From contig JACQFX010000039.1 in assembly GCA_016199835.1 (NCBI GenBank), positions 1 to 64,000 on the forward strand: a DNA stretch of 64,000 nt. The letters run 5' to 3'. Below the pieces are notes generated by a model. It saw only the letters and a list, made by a program, of their open reading frames with translations. It was not told where the DNA came from and did not search any database. Positions 1-8,078 of this stretch are shown piece after piece (position 1 is the stretch's first letter; each line of letters starts with the position of its first letter). Origin of the DNA: Nitrosomonadales bacterium. Lineage in GTDB: Bacteria; Pseudomonadota; Gammaproteobacteria; Burkholderiales; Gallionellaceae. Both the position numbers and the translations under genes were made by a program.

Positions 1-1
1 A

Positions 2-196
2 AACGAAGAAACTCTCCTTACGCTTCGCACGACCACCAATATCCGCGACGACAGTTCATCGACTGCACCGCCGGCATGCTTAACCCTAAACCGCTATCGC
101 TGCGACGGCGACCTGCTTTTTAGTCTAACCGAACAGTATTGTGACCTGACCCGGCTTTACTACAAAAGCGTAGCGGCCCTCAAGGACGGGATATAA
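2..196 (+). CDS. C-terminal end of an unrecognised protein (partial)
   Basis: One plus-strand frame is open from the window edge to a TAA at 194-196 and encodes 64 residues beginning NEETLLTL and ending SVAALKDGI. It has three cysteines and mixed polar composition that looks protein-like, and the other two plus frames are less convincing. I do not recognise the family. A small gene on the same strand follows after about 70 bases. It could be a chance open frame, because only the tail is visible. Confidence 0.4.
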   Translation, partial: NEETLLTLRTTTNIRDDSSSTAPPACLTLNRYRCDGDLLFSLTEQYCDLTRLYYKSVAALKDGI

Positions 197-267
197 GGGT
201 CTGTCATTGCCATCGGGCCGAAAACGCAGTAAAGTGATTCCACGTACAAGCCCCTTGGGAGAGCGTC

Positions 268-567
268 ATGGCCATCTCTAGCATCAGCACCAGCCCGACA
301 ACCGCAGACCTTATCAGCAGCGTTGCGCAGCCGGCAAAAGACAGCGCGCAAAAACAGATTACGCAACAAGCTTCGTCTATCGTGACTTTGTCTGCACAGG
401 GCCAGCAGTTAAGCCAATCTCAAAGCACCCAGTCGCAATCTCCCAATGCCGTCGACTCGGTTGCCGCCGAAAATGTGGAAAGCACCGGCAAGGAACGCAT
501 TGAATCTTCCGGCATCCAGTTCATGGAAGGCGAGAGCAAGAGCGGTCGCGTCAACACCTACGCATAA
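268..567 (+). CDS. Small Ser/Gln/Thr-rich protein of unknown function
   Basis: This 99-residue protein starts at an ATG preceded by a good Shine-Dalgarno (GGGAG, about 6-10 bases upstream). It is rich in Ser, Gln and Thr, especially at residues 45-65 (a run of QSQSTQSQ), has no cysteine, no membrane segment and no clear signal peptide, and ends in a charged tail. The composition suggests a soluble, largely disordered protein. It lies 15 bases upstream of ygfZ on the same strand and could be co-transcribed with it. A longer minus-strand frame across 409-1185 is a shadow of this gene and ygfZ. I do not recognise a family, so no function is assigned. Confidence 0.6.
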   Translation: MAISSISTSPTTADLISSVAQPAKDSAQKQITQQASSIVTLSAQGQQLSQSQSTQSQSPNAVDSVAAENVESTGKERIESSGIQFMEGESKSGRVNTYA

Positions 568-582
568 TCTGCAACAAATCCG

Positions 583-1614
583 ATGAAACAGGAATGGCAG
601 GACTTTCTGCAGCGGCAGGCTGCGTCGTTGCACGAGGGCATCGTGCAGCATTTCGGCAATGCGCAAGACGAACTCACCGCGACGCTGGCGGACACCGTGC
701 TGTGCGACCTCGGCCAATTCGGCCTGCTCAAGGTCTCGGGCGAAGACGCGCAAAGCTTCCTGCAAAATCTGTTCAGCAGCGATGTGCGTGAAGTCGGCGC
801 GCAGCGCGCGCAGATCAGCAGCTTCAACACCGCCAAGGGACGCATCCTGGCCACCTTCCTGATCTGGAAGCCTGGCGACGACTATTTCCTGCACTTGCCG
901 CGCAGCCTGTGTGCCGCCATCCAGAAAAAACTTTCCATGTATGTGCTGCGCAGCAAGGTGAAAATCACCGATGCCAGCGACGAAATGGTCTGCCTCGGGG
1001 TGGCGGGTAAAGCGTCCGGGGCCCTGATCGAAGAATGCTTCGCCTCCATTCCACAGGACGCCATGGCCGTAACGCAGCACAATCACGGCACCGTCATTCG
1101 TCTCGGCAGCGAGCGCTTCCAGATCGTCACTACGCCGCAACACGCGTCCGCCTTGTGGAAATGCCTGGGCGATGGCGTGCGCCATGTCGGCTCATCGTGC
1201 TGGGACTGGCTCAACATCCGCGCGGGCATCCCCATCGTGCTGCCTGCCACGCAGGAACAGTTCGTGCCGCAGATGGCGAATCTTGAATTGATAGGCGGCG
1301 TGAATTTCAAGAAGGGCTGTTATCCGGGACAGGAGATCGTGGCGCGCGTGCAATATCTCGGCAAAGCCAAGCGGCGCATGTATCTCGCACATATCGCAGG
1401 CAACGCGCAGGCGGGTGATGAACTGTTCAGCGCGGAAATGGAAGCGGGCCAGTCCTGCGGCATGGTGGTGAACGCAGCATCCGCGCCGGGCGGCGGATGC
1501 GACCTGCTGGCCGTGGTACAGATCAGCAGCCACGCTATGCAAACGGTGCATCTCGGATCATTGCAGGGAGAGGCATTGGGTTTCCTGTCATTGCCTTACG
1601 CTATCCCGGCCTGA
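583..1614 (+). CDS. ygfZ: tRNA-modifying / iron-sulfur repair folate-binding protein YgfZ
   Basis: This 343-residue protein belongs to the YgfZ/GcvT family. The diagnostic motif K-G-C-Y-x-G-Q-E is present as KGCYPGQE near residues 244-251, with the conserved cysteine at about residue 246. The N-terminal half carries the GcvT-like aminomethyltransferase fold, with the line 'FLQNLFSSDV' followed by 'KGRILATF' typical of these proteins. YgfZ is a cytoplasmic folate-dependent protein that helps maintain certain Fe-S enzymes, including the radical-SAM tRNA methylthiotransferase MiaB. The length fits the family (about 325-345). The start ATG lies 15 bases after the preceding small gene. Family assignment is firm; the physiological role is inferred from homologues. 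Confidence 0.93.
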   Translation: MKQEWQDFLQRQAASLHEGIVQHFGNAQDELTATLADTVLCDLGQFGLLKVSGEDAQSFLQNLFSSDVREVGAQRAQISSFNTAKGRILATFLIWKPGDDYFLHLPRSLCAAIQKKLSMYVLRSKVKITDASDEMVCLGVAGKASGALIEECFASIPQDAMAVTQHNHGTVIRLGSERFQIVTTPQHASALWKCLGDGVRHVGSSCWDWLNIRAGIPIVLPATQEQFVPQMANLELIGGVNFKKGCYPGQEIVARVQYLGKAKRRMYLAHIAGNAQAGDELFSAEMEAGQSCGMVVNAASAPGGGCDLLAVVQISSHAMQTVHLGSLQGEALGFLSLPYAIPA

Positions 1615-1651
1615 GATACCTAATCTCCGGTATTGCCCTGATCTCCACCCA

Positions 1652-1732
1652 ATGTCCGACGAATTAGCCTTGCCGGAAAAACTGCTTGCGTGGGCCGACG
1701 AGCGCATCCTGATGTGCGGCATGCATCCATGA
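1652..1732 (+). CDS. Possible 26-residue leader peptide overlapping the next gene
   Basis: An ATG at 1652 opens a 26-residue frame (MSDELALPEK...ILMCGMHP) whose TGA overlaps the ATG of the next gene at 1729 in an ATGA arrangement. That overlap is what a translationally coupled leader would look like. There is no strong Shine-Dalgarno before it and the peptide has no recognisable domain. Chance occurrence is about as likely. Confidence 0.2.
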   Translation: MSDELALPEKLLAWADERILMCGMHP

Positions 1733-2430
1733 ATATTTTCTCGTCACGTGAGCCGGATAATCACAAACTGCCCACGAGCTTCGGCTTCGAGCGCCCCCTG
1801 CTCCAACCCGCCCCCCTGGCACAAAGGCTGGCGGAATGCCTCGCGCTATCCATAGACTTCTTCGACAACCACACGACATCCGACGCCGTATCAAGCCTCG
1901 CGCGGCTCATGCGCCTCGCAGACGCGCACCGGGAAGCCTTGCTCGCCGCCATCGTTTCCATAGGCCACATCGGCCTCCTGCTTCCCGCCGCAACGGACGA
2001 AAAGACCCTCGCCGCGATTGCCGCAGATATGGATCTGATGATCACCGGCAGCGCGCCCAGCGAGATATTCGCACGCGAACTGGGTATGCTCGCGGGGGGG
2101 CAAACGATAGCAACGCGCATCTACAGGATGGCGGGCGTCGGCAGAATGGGCAGGCCAGCCAACATCGAAGCATTCGTCCCGGAAGCGGAGACCGCACTGG
2201 TCGACACCTGGATCCAGGATGGTGTCGGCACCCACCTCGCCTTCCGCGTGCAGTCGCGACTATCCGTCTGGAAAATTCTGGAACTGCTCGCGGACTGCGG
2301 ATATTCCGTACCGCCCTTCATGCACGGGAAAGCGATGGAGAACCACAACAAGGGTTCACTCATCATCTATTACGACCTGCCCGATGCAACGGGAAAAAGA
2401 TTCCGCGTCGAGTTCTACCATGAGCCCTGA
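1729..2430 (+). CDS. Hypothetical protein in methyltransferase / CoA-ligase cluster
   Basis: This 233-residue protein is read from the ATG at 1729. An in-frame GTG further upstream at 1690 would add 13 residues, but the ATG forms an ATGA overlap with a short upstream frame and is preferred. It is soluble, alpha-helical at the N-terminus, and has no signal peptide. The C-terminal part (SLIIYYDLPDATGKRFRVEFYHEP) looks like a small alpha-beta domain. It overlaps the following O-methyltransferase gene by 11 bases, so the two are almost certainly co-translated and functionally linked. I do not recognise a characterised family. A role as an accessory protein in the small-molecule pathway of its neighbours is inference from position only. 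Confidence 0.7.
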   Translation: MNIFSSREPDNHKLPTSFGFERPLLQPAPLAQRLAECLALSIDFFDNHTTSDAVSSLARLMRLADAHREALLAAIVSIGHIGLLLPAATDEKTLAAIAADMDLMITGSAPSEIFARELGMLAGGQTIATRIYRMAGVGRMGRPANIEAFVPEAETALVDTWIQDGVGTHLAFRVQSRLSVWKILELLADCGYSVPPFMHGKAMENHNKGSLIIYYDLPDATGKRFRVEFYHEP

Positions 2431-3436
2431 GCAGCAAGACAAGACGGAAGATGCAACCGCGCAGATGCGCAGGATCATGGATGGATTCTGGGTGAGCCAA
2501 GCCGTATTCACTGCCGCCCGGCTCGGCATCGCCGATCATCTGACAGACGAAGCGCAGGACATCGAACATCTGGCCGCACTCGCTGGCGCGCATCCGGCAT
2601 CGCTGTACCGTTTGCTGCGCGCGCTTTCCAGCATCGGCATCTGCGCCGAAATCTCGCCGCGCAGATTCGCGCTGACTCCGCTGGCAACCTGTCTGCGCAG
2701 CGACACTCCGGGATCTGTGCGCTCGTGGGCCATCTCCATGGGCGAGCTGGCATGGAAACCGTGGGGCGAATTGCAGCGCTGCATGCAGGACGGTCAGAGC
2801 GCGTTCCCACTGGTCTATGGACAAAGCCGCTACGCCTATCTGGCGCAACATCCCGCACTGGCCGCGCAGTTCGACCACGCCATGGCCGCCTTCGCCACCC
2901 AGATTGCCGAGTCCATCGCGACACACTATGCCGGGGTTGCGCTGGGCAAGATAATCGACGTCGGCGGCGGACAAGGTGCGCTGCTGGCGGCGCTGCTGCA
3001 CGCCAGACCCGGATCGTCCGGCATCCTGCTCGAACGCGCTGACGTCAGCGCAAGGGCAAGAACGCTGCTGGACAAACAGGGACTCGCCGAACGCTGCCAG
3101 TGCATCGCGGGAGACTTTCTCAAGTCGGTACCGGAAAGCGCAGACACCTGCATACTCAGCGCCATCCTGCACAACTGGGCAGACCATGATGCTGCGCTCA
3201 TTCTGCAAAATTGCCGCAACGCGCTGCACGCTTCGGGCAGGCTGCTGATCATAGATTCGGTACTCAAACCGGACAGCGGATTACACGCCAACTTTCTCGA
3301 CTTGCATATGCTGGTCATGCATGGCGGACAGGAGCGCACCCGGGATGAGTTCCTGCAACTCATAACGTCTGCCGGGCTACGACTGGTGCGAATCATCCCC
3401 ATGGCGGGATCGAACATCATCGAATGCCAGCGCTAA
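2420..3436 (+). CDS. SAM-dependent O-methyltransferase (hydroxyindole / hydroxyneurosporene type)
   Basis: This 338-residue protein has the two-part structure of class I small-molecule O-methyltransferases. An N-terminal winged-helix dimerisation domain (about 15-100, with LGIADHLTDEAQDIEHLA and SLYRLLRALSSIGI) is followed by a Rossmann methyltransferase domain. SAM motif I is IIDVGGGQGALL at about residues 178-189, and the acidic stretch SAILHNWADHDA matches the catalytic His-Asp region of plant and bacterial COMT-like enzymes. It starts inside the preceding gene (11-base overlap). The likely substrate is a phenolic or polyketide-type hydroxyl, but the sequence does not identify it. Because CoA ligases and another methyltransferase are nearby, a secondary-metabolite or quinone-like pathway is inferred. 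Confidence 0.85.
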   Translation: MSPEQQDKTEDATAQMRRIMDGFWVSQAVFTAARLGIADHLTDEAQDIEHLAALAGAHPASLYRLLRALSSIGICAEISPRRFALTPLATCLRSDTPGSVRSWAISMGELAWKPWGELQRCMQDGQSAFPLVYGQSRYAYLAQHPALAAQFDHAMAAFATQIAESIATHYAGVALGKIIDVGGGQGALLAALLHARPGSSGILLERADVSARARTLLDKQGLAERCQCIAGDFLKSVPESADTCILSAILHNWADHDAALILQNCRNALHASGRLLIIDSVLKPDSGLHANFLDLHMLVMHGGQERTRDEFLQLITSAGLRLVRIIPMAGSNIIECQR

Positions 3437-3468
3437 ACATCTGCGCCATGTTTAAAACTGCCGGGCGC

Positions 3469-3900
3469 TTATAGCTGGAAGCGCAAGCGCATCCTGCGAT
3501 GCGCCATGCCGGCATCCATGAACTCATCCCCCTCTTCCTCGAAACCGAAGCGCCGATAGAACGGCAGCGCCTGCACCTGCGCATTCAACACGACTTGCGC
3601 ATAACCCTGGCTATGCGCATATTCGAGCAATGCTTCCAGCAAAGCCGAGCCCACTCTTTTACCGCGCCACTCGCGCAGCACCGCCATGCGTCCGATGTGC
3701 CCATCCGGCGTGATGCGCCCGCAACCGATGGCATTGCCCCCGGCATCCAGCGCAAGCGCATGACGGCAATGCTCATCCAGGCCGTCCCACTCCAGCTCCG
3801 CCGGCACATTCTGCTCGCGCATGAACACCGTCTCGCGCAGCGCGCGCAATAACGGCTCGCCGTCATGCCAACCCACCATATGCACCGTGATCCTGTCCAT
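3469..3900 (-). CDS. GNAT-family N-acetyltransferase (ElaA-like)
   Basis: This 143-residue protein is read from the ATG at 3900, which has a GGAGG Shine-Dalgarno eight bases upstream; an in-frame start at 3927 lacks one. The GNAT core is clear: GRMAVLREWRGKRVGSALLE carries the acetyl-CoA pyrophosphate-binding R/Q-x-x-G-x-G/A signature (here RGKRVGSA), and LNAQVQALPFYRRFGFEEEG is the usual C-terminal beta strand with the 'FY..FGF' motif. The early FMREQNVPAELEWDGLDE is characteristic of ElaA-like single-domain acetyltransferases. The acceptor is unknown. It is encoded against its neighbours, facing away from the divergent methyltransferase gene. Confidence 0.88.
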   Translation of the reverse strand: MDRITVHMVGWHDGEPLLRALRETVFMREQNVPAELEWDGLDEHCRHALALDAGGNAIGCGRITPDGHIGRMAVLREWRGKRVGSALLEALLEYAHSQGYAQVVLNAQVQALPFYRRFGFEEEGDEFMDAGMAHRRMRLRFQL

Positions 3901-3961
3901 GCTTTTAACCTCCGGCCCGTCACCCATGATACGCGCTACAATTGGCGCACCTCAACAAGTC

Positions 3962-4771
3962 ATGACTGTTACGCTGATGCAAAAAAGTCACTGGGGCGAT
4001 CTCGCCGCCAAATGGAGCAGGATCGGTTCGCCATTGCGTCCCTGCGGCGAAGATGTGGAAATCTTCCGGCAAGCACTGGGGCCGGATAATGGAACGCATC
4101 TGCTGCTGGGCGTCACGCCGGAACTCGCCGCCTTCGCCGGGCGCACGATAGCCATAGACCACAATGCTGCGATGATAGACGCTATCTGGCCGGGCAACCA
4201 CGCACAGCGCAGCGTTGTGCGCGGCAACTGGCTGAACCTGCCCTTCGCCCCCGACCAATTCGACACCGCCCTCTGCGACGGCGGCCTGACGCAACTATCC
4301 TGCCCCACGCAATATGCCGATCTGTTCGCGCAACTGGCACGCGTGCTCAAACCCGGCGGCAGGATATTACTGCGACTGTTCCTCAGCCCCGAGCAAGGTG
4401 AGACCAGCACGGAGGTCTGCAGCGACGCGCTGGCCGGGAACATACGCGGCTTCCACGCTTTCAAGTGGCGGCTGGCCATGGCCGTCGCAGCGGAAGCGGG
4501 TAACATCAACCTCCCCGTCTCATCCGTATACGCAGCCTTCGAGCGCCTGCTGCCGGATCGTGCGCGGCTCGCCGCAGCCAGCGGCTGGGCCGCAGAAGAC
4601 ATCGCCACCATAGATCCTTACCGCGATTCGCCCATGCACTACAGCTATCCCACGCTGTCGCAGTTCCGCGCCATGCTGCCGCACAAACTCAAGGAAATCG
4701 CCGTGATCCATGGCCGCTATGAACTGGCAGAGCGCTGCCCCATCGTCGCATTGGAGTGCCGCAAGGAATGA
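3962..4771 (+). CDS. Class I SAM-dependent methyltransferase
   Basis: This 269-residue protein is taken from the ATG at 3962; the next ATG at 3977 is an alternative. Rossmann-like features include an acidic ribose-contact strand (AIDHNAAM), GNWLNLPFAPDQFD as the motif II-III region and the post-core LKPGGRILLRLFLSPEQG, which is typical of methyltransferase-11/25 domains. The usual glycine-rich motif I is weak here (LLLGVTPELAAF), so cofactor binding is probable rather than certain. It ends in an ATGA overlap with the downstream CoA-ligase gene, implying coupled expression and a shared substrate pathway. The gene diverges from the GNAT gene, so a promoter should lie in the short space at about 3901-3961. 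Confidence 0.75.
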   Translation: MTVTLMQKSHWGDLAAKWSRIGSPLRPCGEDVEIFRQALGPDNGTHLLLGVTPELAAFAGRTIAIDHNAAMIDAIWPGNHAQRSVVRGNWLNLPFAPDQFDTALCDGGLTQLSCPTQYADLFAQLARVLKPGGRILLRLFLSPEQGETSTEVCSDALAGNIRGFHAFKWRLAMAVAAEAGNINLPVSSVYAAFERLLPDRARLAAASGWAAEDIATIDPYRDSPMHYSYPTLSQFRAMLPHKLKEIAVIHGRYELAERCPIVALECRKE

Positions 4772-6144
4772 ACCCGGCAACGGATCCGCTTGGGCCAAGC
4801 CACATCGCGGGCATCGCCTGGCCGCCGCTGGTCGAGGCACAGATTCCGCAATTACCGCCGCTGATGCAGAAGCTGGAACGAACACAATGGCTGGCGCCGC
4901 ATGAGTTGCGCGCCTCGCAACACCGGCAACTTGCCGTGCTGGCGGCTCACGCGCAGAACCACTCGCCGCATTTTCGCGCACGCCTGCACGATGCGGGATT
5001 GCAGCCGCAAGACCTGTCCTCGCCAGAAGGATTGCGCAGGCTGCCGCTACTGACCCGGCGCGAACTGCAATCCGCCGGGCAGGCTTTGTTCTGCACGCAA
5101 CTGCCCGCAACCCACCAGCCGCTTGCGGAAACCCAGACCTCCGGCTCCAGCGGTGAACCCGTGGTCGTTAAGCGCACCGCCATCAGCCAGTTGTTCTGGA
5201 TGGCCGAGACCCTGCGCGAGCATCTGTGGCAACAACGCGATTTCTCCGGTACGCTCGCGGTCATTCGCGCCAATTATCCGGCTGGCGCGCCGGAGCATCA
5301 CGCAAGCTGGGGTGCGCCGACCAGCGTAATGTTCCGCACCGGCCCTTCGCATGCGATGCGCATCACCACCGATGTGGCGCAACAGGCCGAATGGCTGGCG
5401 CGCATCGACCCGCATTACCTGCTCACCTACCCGACCAACCTCGGCGCGCTGCTGTCGCAGATCGAACGGTGTGGTATCCGCTTGCCCCGATTGCGCCAGA
5501 TACGCACCATAGGCGAAACACTGGGCACACCCGTGCGCGAGGCAGCGCGCTCGGTACTCGGCGTGGAAATCGCCGACACCTACAGTTCGCAGGAAGTCGG
5601 CGTCATCGCGCTGCAATGTCCGCACAGCGGGCTATATCACATCATGGCGGAAAGCCTGATCGTCGAAGTGCTGGATGAACACGGCATGCCTTGCGCACCG
5701 GGACAGATCGGGCGCATCGTGCTCACCGATCTGCACAATCTCGCCACACCGCTGGTGCGCTACGCCATAAACGATTACGCCGAGGTCGGCGCCGCCTGCC
5801 CCTGCGGGCGCGGCCTGCCAACGCTCAAACGCATAGTCGGGCGCGAGCGCAACATGCTGCTGTTGCCCGATGGCCGCCGCCACTGGCCGCTGGTCGGTTT
5901 CGATAAATACCGCAGCATCGCGCCGATACGCCAATACCAGCTCATCCAGCGCGACCGCGAACGAATCGAAGTGCGCCTGGTCGCCGCCACCGCATTGACT
6001 GCCACACAGGAAACACAGCTAGGTGCATTGATCCACACTGCGCTGGGCCATCCCTTCCAGTTGTCATTCGTTTATTTCGACGGCGAGATACCGCGCAGCG
6101 CCGGGGGAAAGTTTGACGAGTTCGTTTGCGAGGCACGGGAATAG
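4768..6144 (+). CDS. PaaK-like adenylate-forming CoA ligase
   Basis: This 458-residue protein resembles phenylacetate-CoA ligase (PaaK) family adenylating enzymes. It shows a PaaK-like phosphate-binding loop QTSGSSGEPVVVKRT near residue 120, the YSSQEVGVIALQCP motif (adenylate-binding region) and an LVRYAINDYAEVG segment. A Cys-rich CPCGRGLPTLKRIVGRERN follows, as in PaaK relatives. These enzymes activate aryl or other carboxylic acids as acyl-AMP and then the CoA thioester. The ATG at 4768 overlaps the TGA of the preceding methyltransferase; a GTG at 4756 is an alternative start. The gene meets the minus-strand fusion gene tail to tail with one base between stops. The substrate is unknown; linkage to two methyltransferases suggests a modified aromatic acid. 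Confidence 0.85.
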   Translation: MNPATDPLGPSHIAGIAWPPLVEAQIPQLPPLMQKLERTQWLAPHELRASQHRQLAVLAAHAQNHSPHFRARLHDAGLQPQDLSSPEGLRRLPLLTRRELQSAGQALFCTQLPATHQPLAETQTSGSSGEPVVVKRTAISQLFWMAETLREHLWQQRDFSGTLAVIRANYPAGAPEHHASWGAPTSVMFRTGPSHAMRITTDVAQQAEWLARIDPHYLLTYPTNLGALLSQIERCGIRLPRLRQIRTIGETLGTPVREAARSVLGVEIADTYSSQEVGVIALQCPHSGLYHIMAESLIVEVLDEHGMPCAPGQIGRIVLTDLHNLATPLVRYAINDYAEVGAACPCGRGLPTLKRIVGRERNMLLLPDGRRHWPLVGFDKYRSIAPIRQYQLIQRDRERIEVRLVAATALTATQETQLGALIHTALGHPFQLSFVYFDGEIPRSAGGKFDEFVCEARE

Positions 6145-6145
6145 C

Positions 6146-8077
6146 TTACGCAGCGTACACGGCTTGCGGTCTGGTGTAGAACGCCCGATCCCAGCGCCCG
6201 TGTTCAGGCTCGCCTATGCCGGAAGCCTTCCAGCCGCCGAATGGCGCGGCAGGGGAAATTTGCAGCGGGCATTGATTGATGGCGACAATGCCGGACTGCG
6301 CTTCCGCCGCGACACGGCGCTGGATACTTTCATCATCCGAAAATATCATGGTGACCAGCCCGTGCTTCACGCCGTTGTTCAACTCCAGCGCATGATCCAT
6401 ATCGCGTGCTTGCATCAACACCGCGATGGGGCCAAAGCTCTCTTCCTGCGCCAGTTCGGAATCCGCTGCGACATCCGCAACCAGAGTCGGCGCGAACCAG
6501 CAACCGCGCGCATAACCATCCGGGATATTGCCGCCGCACAACACCCGCGCCCCCGCCTCTTTGGCAGCTTCTGTCAAGGCCAGCATGCGCGTCTGCTGTT
6601 CGCGCGAAATCAGCGGGCCGACCTGCGTGTGCGGATCTTCCGGCATGCCCAGCCTTAAGGCTGCGGTCGCCCGCACCAGCGCCGCCTCGAAACGCGGCAT
6701 GGCAGATGCCTGCACGATCAAACGGCGCGGTGCAGTGCAGCGCTGTCCGGAGAAACTGAACAGCGCGGGCGCAAGCTGGCGCGCAAGCGATTCGACATCC
6801 GCACAATCCATGACGATGACCGCGTTGTTGCCGCCGAGCTCCGCCTGCAAAGCCTTGCCCTGCGCCGCACACACTGCGGCCACCGAACGGCCTGCGGCGA
6901 TCGAGCCGGTAAAGGAGATTGCGTCGATGCCTTGCTGCGCGGTCAGCAAACGCCCGCTATCGGAATCGCCCGTCACCAGTGCCACCACCTCGGCGCATCC
7001 TGCGTCCACCAATGTTTCCAGCAGCAGGCGGGAAAGCTGCGAAGCCTGCAATGCCGGTTTCCACACTGCCGCGTTGCCATACAGCAATGCGGGAGCGAGT
7101 TTGCCGACGGGTATCGCCAGCGGATTATTCCATGGCGTGATCAGCCCGACCACGCCGACAGGACAATGGCACACCTGGAAATCCGCGCCGCTTTCCGGCC
7201 CTGCATTTGCGCCAGCCAGCGTGTGCTGCAACAGGGCGACGGCATAATCGAATTCCGCCCGCGCATTCAGCAACGGCTTGCCGACTTCGCGCACCAGCAG
7301 CGCGATCAATCGTTCCTTGCTGGCCTCCAGGCTACCCAGCCAACGCTGCAATCCTGCGGCACGCTGTGCGCTCTCCATGCGCCCCCACACCGCTTGCGGC
7401 GCACGCACGCCGCATACGGCCTGCGCCACTTCGCGCGCGCGCATCAATGGCACTTGCGCCAGCACCTCGCCCCAGTCGCAGGGATCATGATGCGGCCAGG
7501 TTTGCACGGCGGAGGATGCGCTGGATGAAGCCAGTCGCGCGGCAATCTCTTCCGTGTCCAGGCAATGCGCGGCGCGGCCTGCGAGATAATCCAGCGTGAG
7601 GCGTGCATGCTCGGGTTCGGTCGAAGCAACCGCATCGCGCGCCAACCAGACTTCGTAGCCGAGACGATAAGCATCGAGCACCGCAGCGCGCACACAGGCA
7701 TGGGTGTACAGCCCGGCAATGATGAGCGTGTCCACCTCGCCTGCAGCCAGTGCCGCGCCGAGTTCCGGATTATCGAAGGGATTGAAAAAAGTCTTGGCGA
7801 AAACCGGTTCATGCGGCAGGGGCGCCAGTTCTTGCGGCGGCAGCACGCCGGACGTTCCCGCCACACATGCCCGGCGCTGGTCGCGCTGCCAATGCGGCAT
7901 GCGATCCGAGCCGTCCGCGCGCACCCGGGTCACGGCATGCAGCACCGAAATGCCAGAGCGCCTGCACAGCTCCAGCAGTTTCGCTGCATCGTGTATGAAG
8001 CGCGCGGCTGGGGGTTGCAGCCCCGGACGGTTCAGGTAGTCCTGTTGCAGATCTACGAGCAACAGAGCCGCGCGCAT
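6146..8077 (-). CDS. Isochorismatase-like hydrolase fused to aldehyde dehydrogenase
   Basis: This 643-residue protein joins two enzyme families. Residues about 1-190 are an isochorismatase-like cysteine hydrolase with the expected Asp-Lys-Cys triad: D9 (LLLVDLQQDYL), K95 (PVFAKTFFNPF) and C128 (GLYTHACVRAA). Residues about 200-643 are an NAD(P)-dependent aldehyde dehydrogenase closest in feel to AstD. It has the oxyanion Asn of TPWNNP (N317), the general base E413 in AELGG and the catalytic C447 in FSGQRCTAPRR. The ATG at 8077 lies one base after the upstream gene's stop, so translation is coupled. An upstream in-frame start at 8119 would overlap that gene. Both active sites look intact. The pairing suggests hydrolysis of an amide or vinyl ether followed by aldehyde oxidation, which is inference. 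Confidence 0.88.
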   Translation of the reverse strand: MRAALLLVDLQQDYLNRPGLQPPAARFIHDAAKLLELCRRSGISVLHAVTRVRADGSDRMPHWQRDQRRACVAGTSGVLPPQELAPLPHEPVFAKTFFNPFDNPELGAALAAGEVDTLIIAGLYTHACVRAAVLDAYRLGYEVWLARDAVASTEPEHARLTLDYLAGRAAHCLDTEEIAARLASSSASSAVQTWPHHDPCDWGEVLAQVPLMRAREVAQAVCGVRAPQAVWGRMESAQRAAGLQRWLGSLEASKERLIALLVREVGKPLLNARAEFDYAVALLQHTLAGANAGPESGADFQVCHCPVGVVGLITPWNNPLAIPVGKLAPALLYGNAAVWKPALQASQLSRLLLETLVDAGCAEVVALVTGDSDSGRLLTAQQGIDAISFTGSIAAGRSVAAVCAAQGKALQAELGGNNAVIVMDCADVESLARQLAPALFSFSGQRCTAPRRLIVQASAMPRFEAALVRATAALRLGMPEDPHTQVGPLISREQQTRMLALTEAAKEAGARVLCGGNIPDGYARGCWFAPTLVADVAADSELAQEESFGPIAVLMQARDMDHALELNNGVKHGLVTMIFSDDESIQRRVAAEAQSGIVAINQCPLQISPAAPFGGWKASGIGEPEHGRWDRAFYTRPQAVYAA

Positions 8078-8078
8078 C

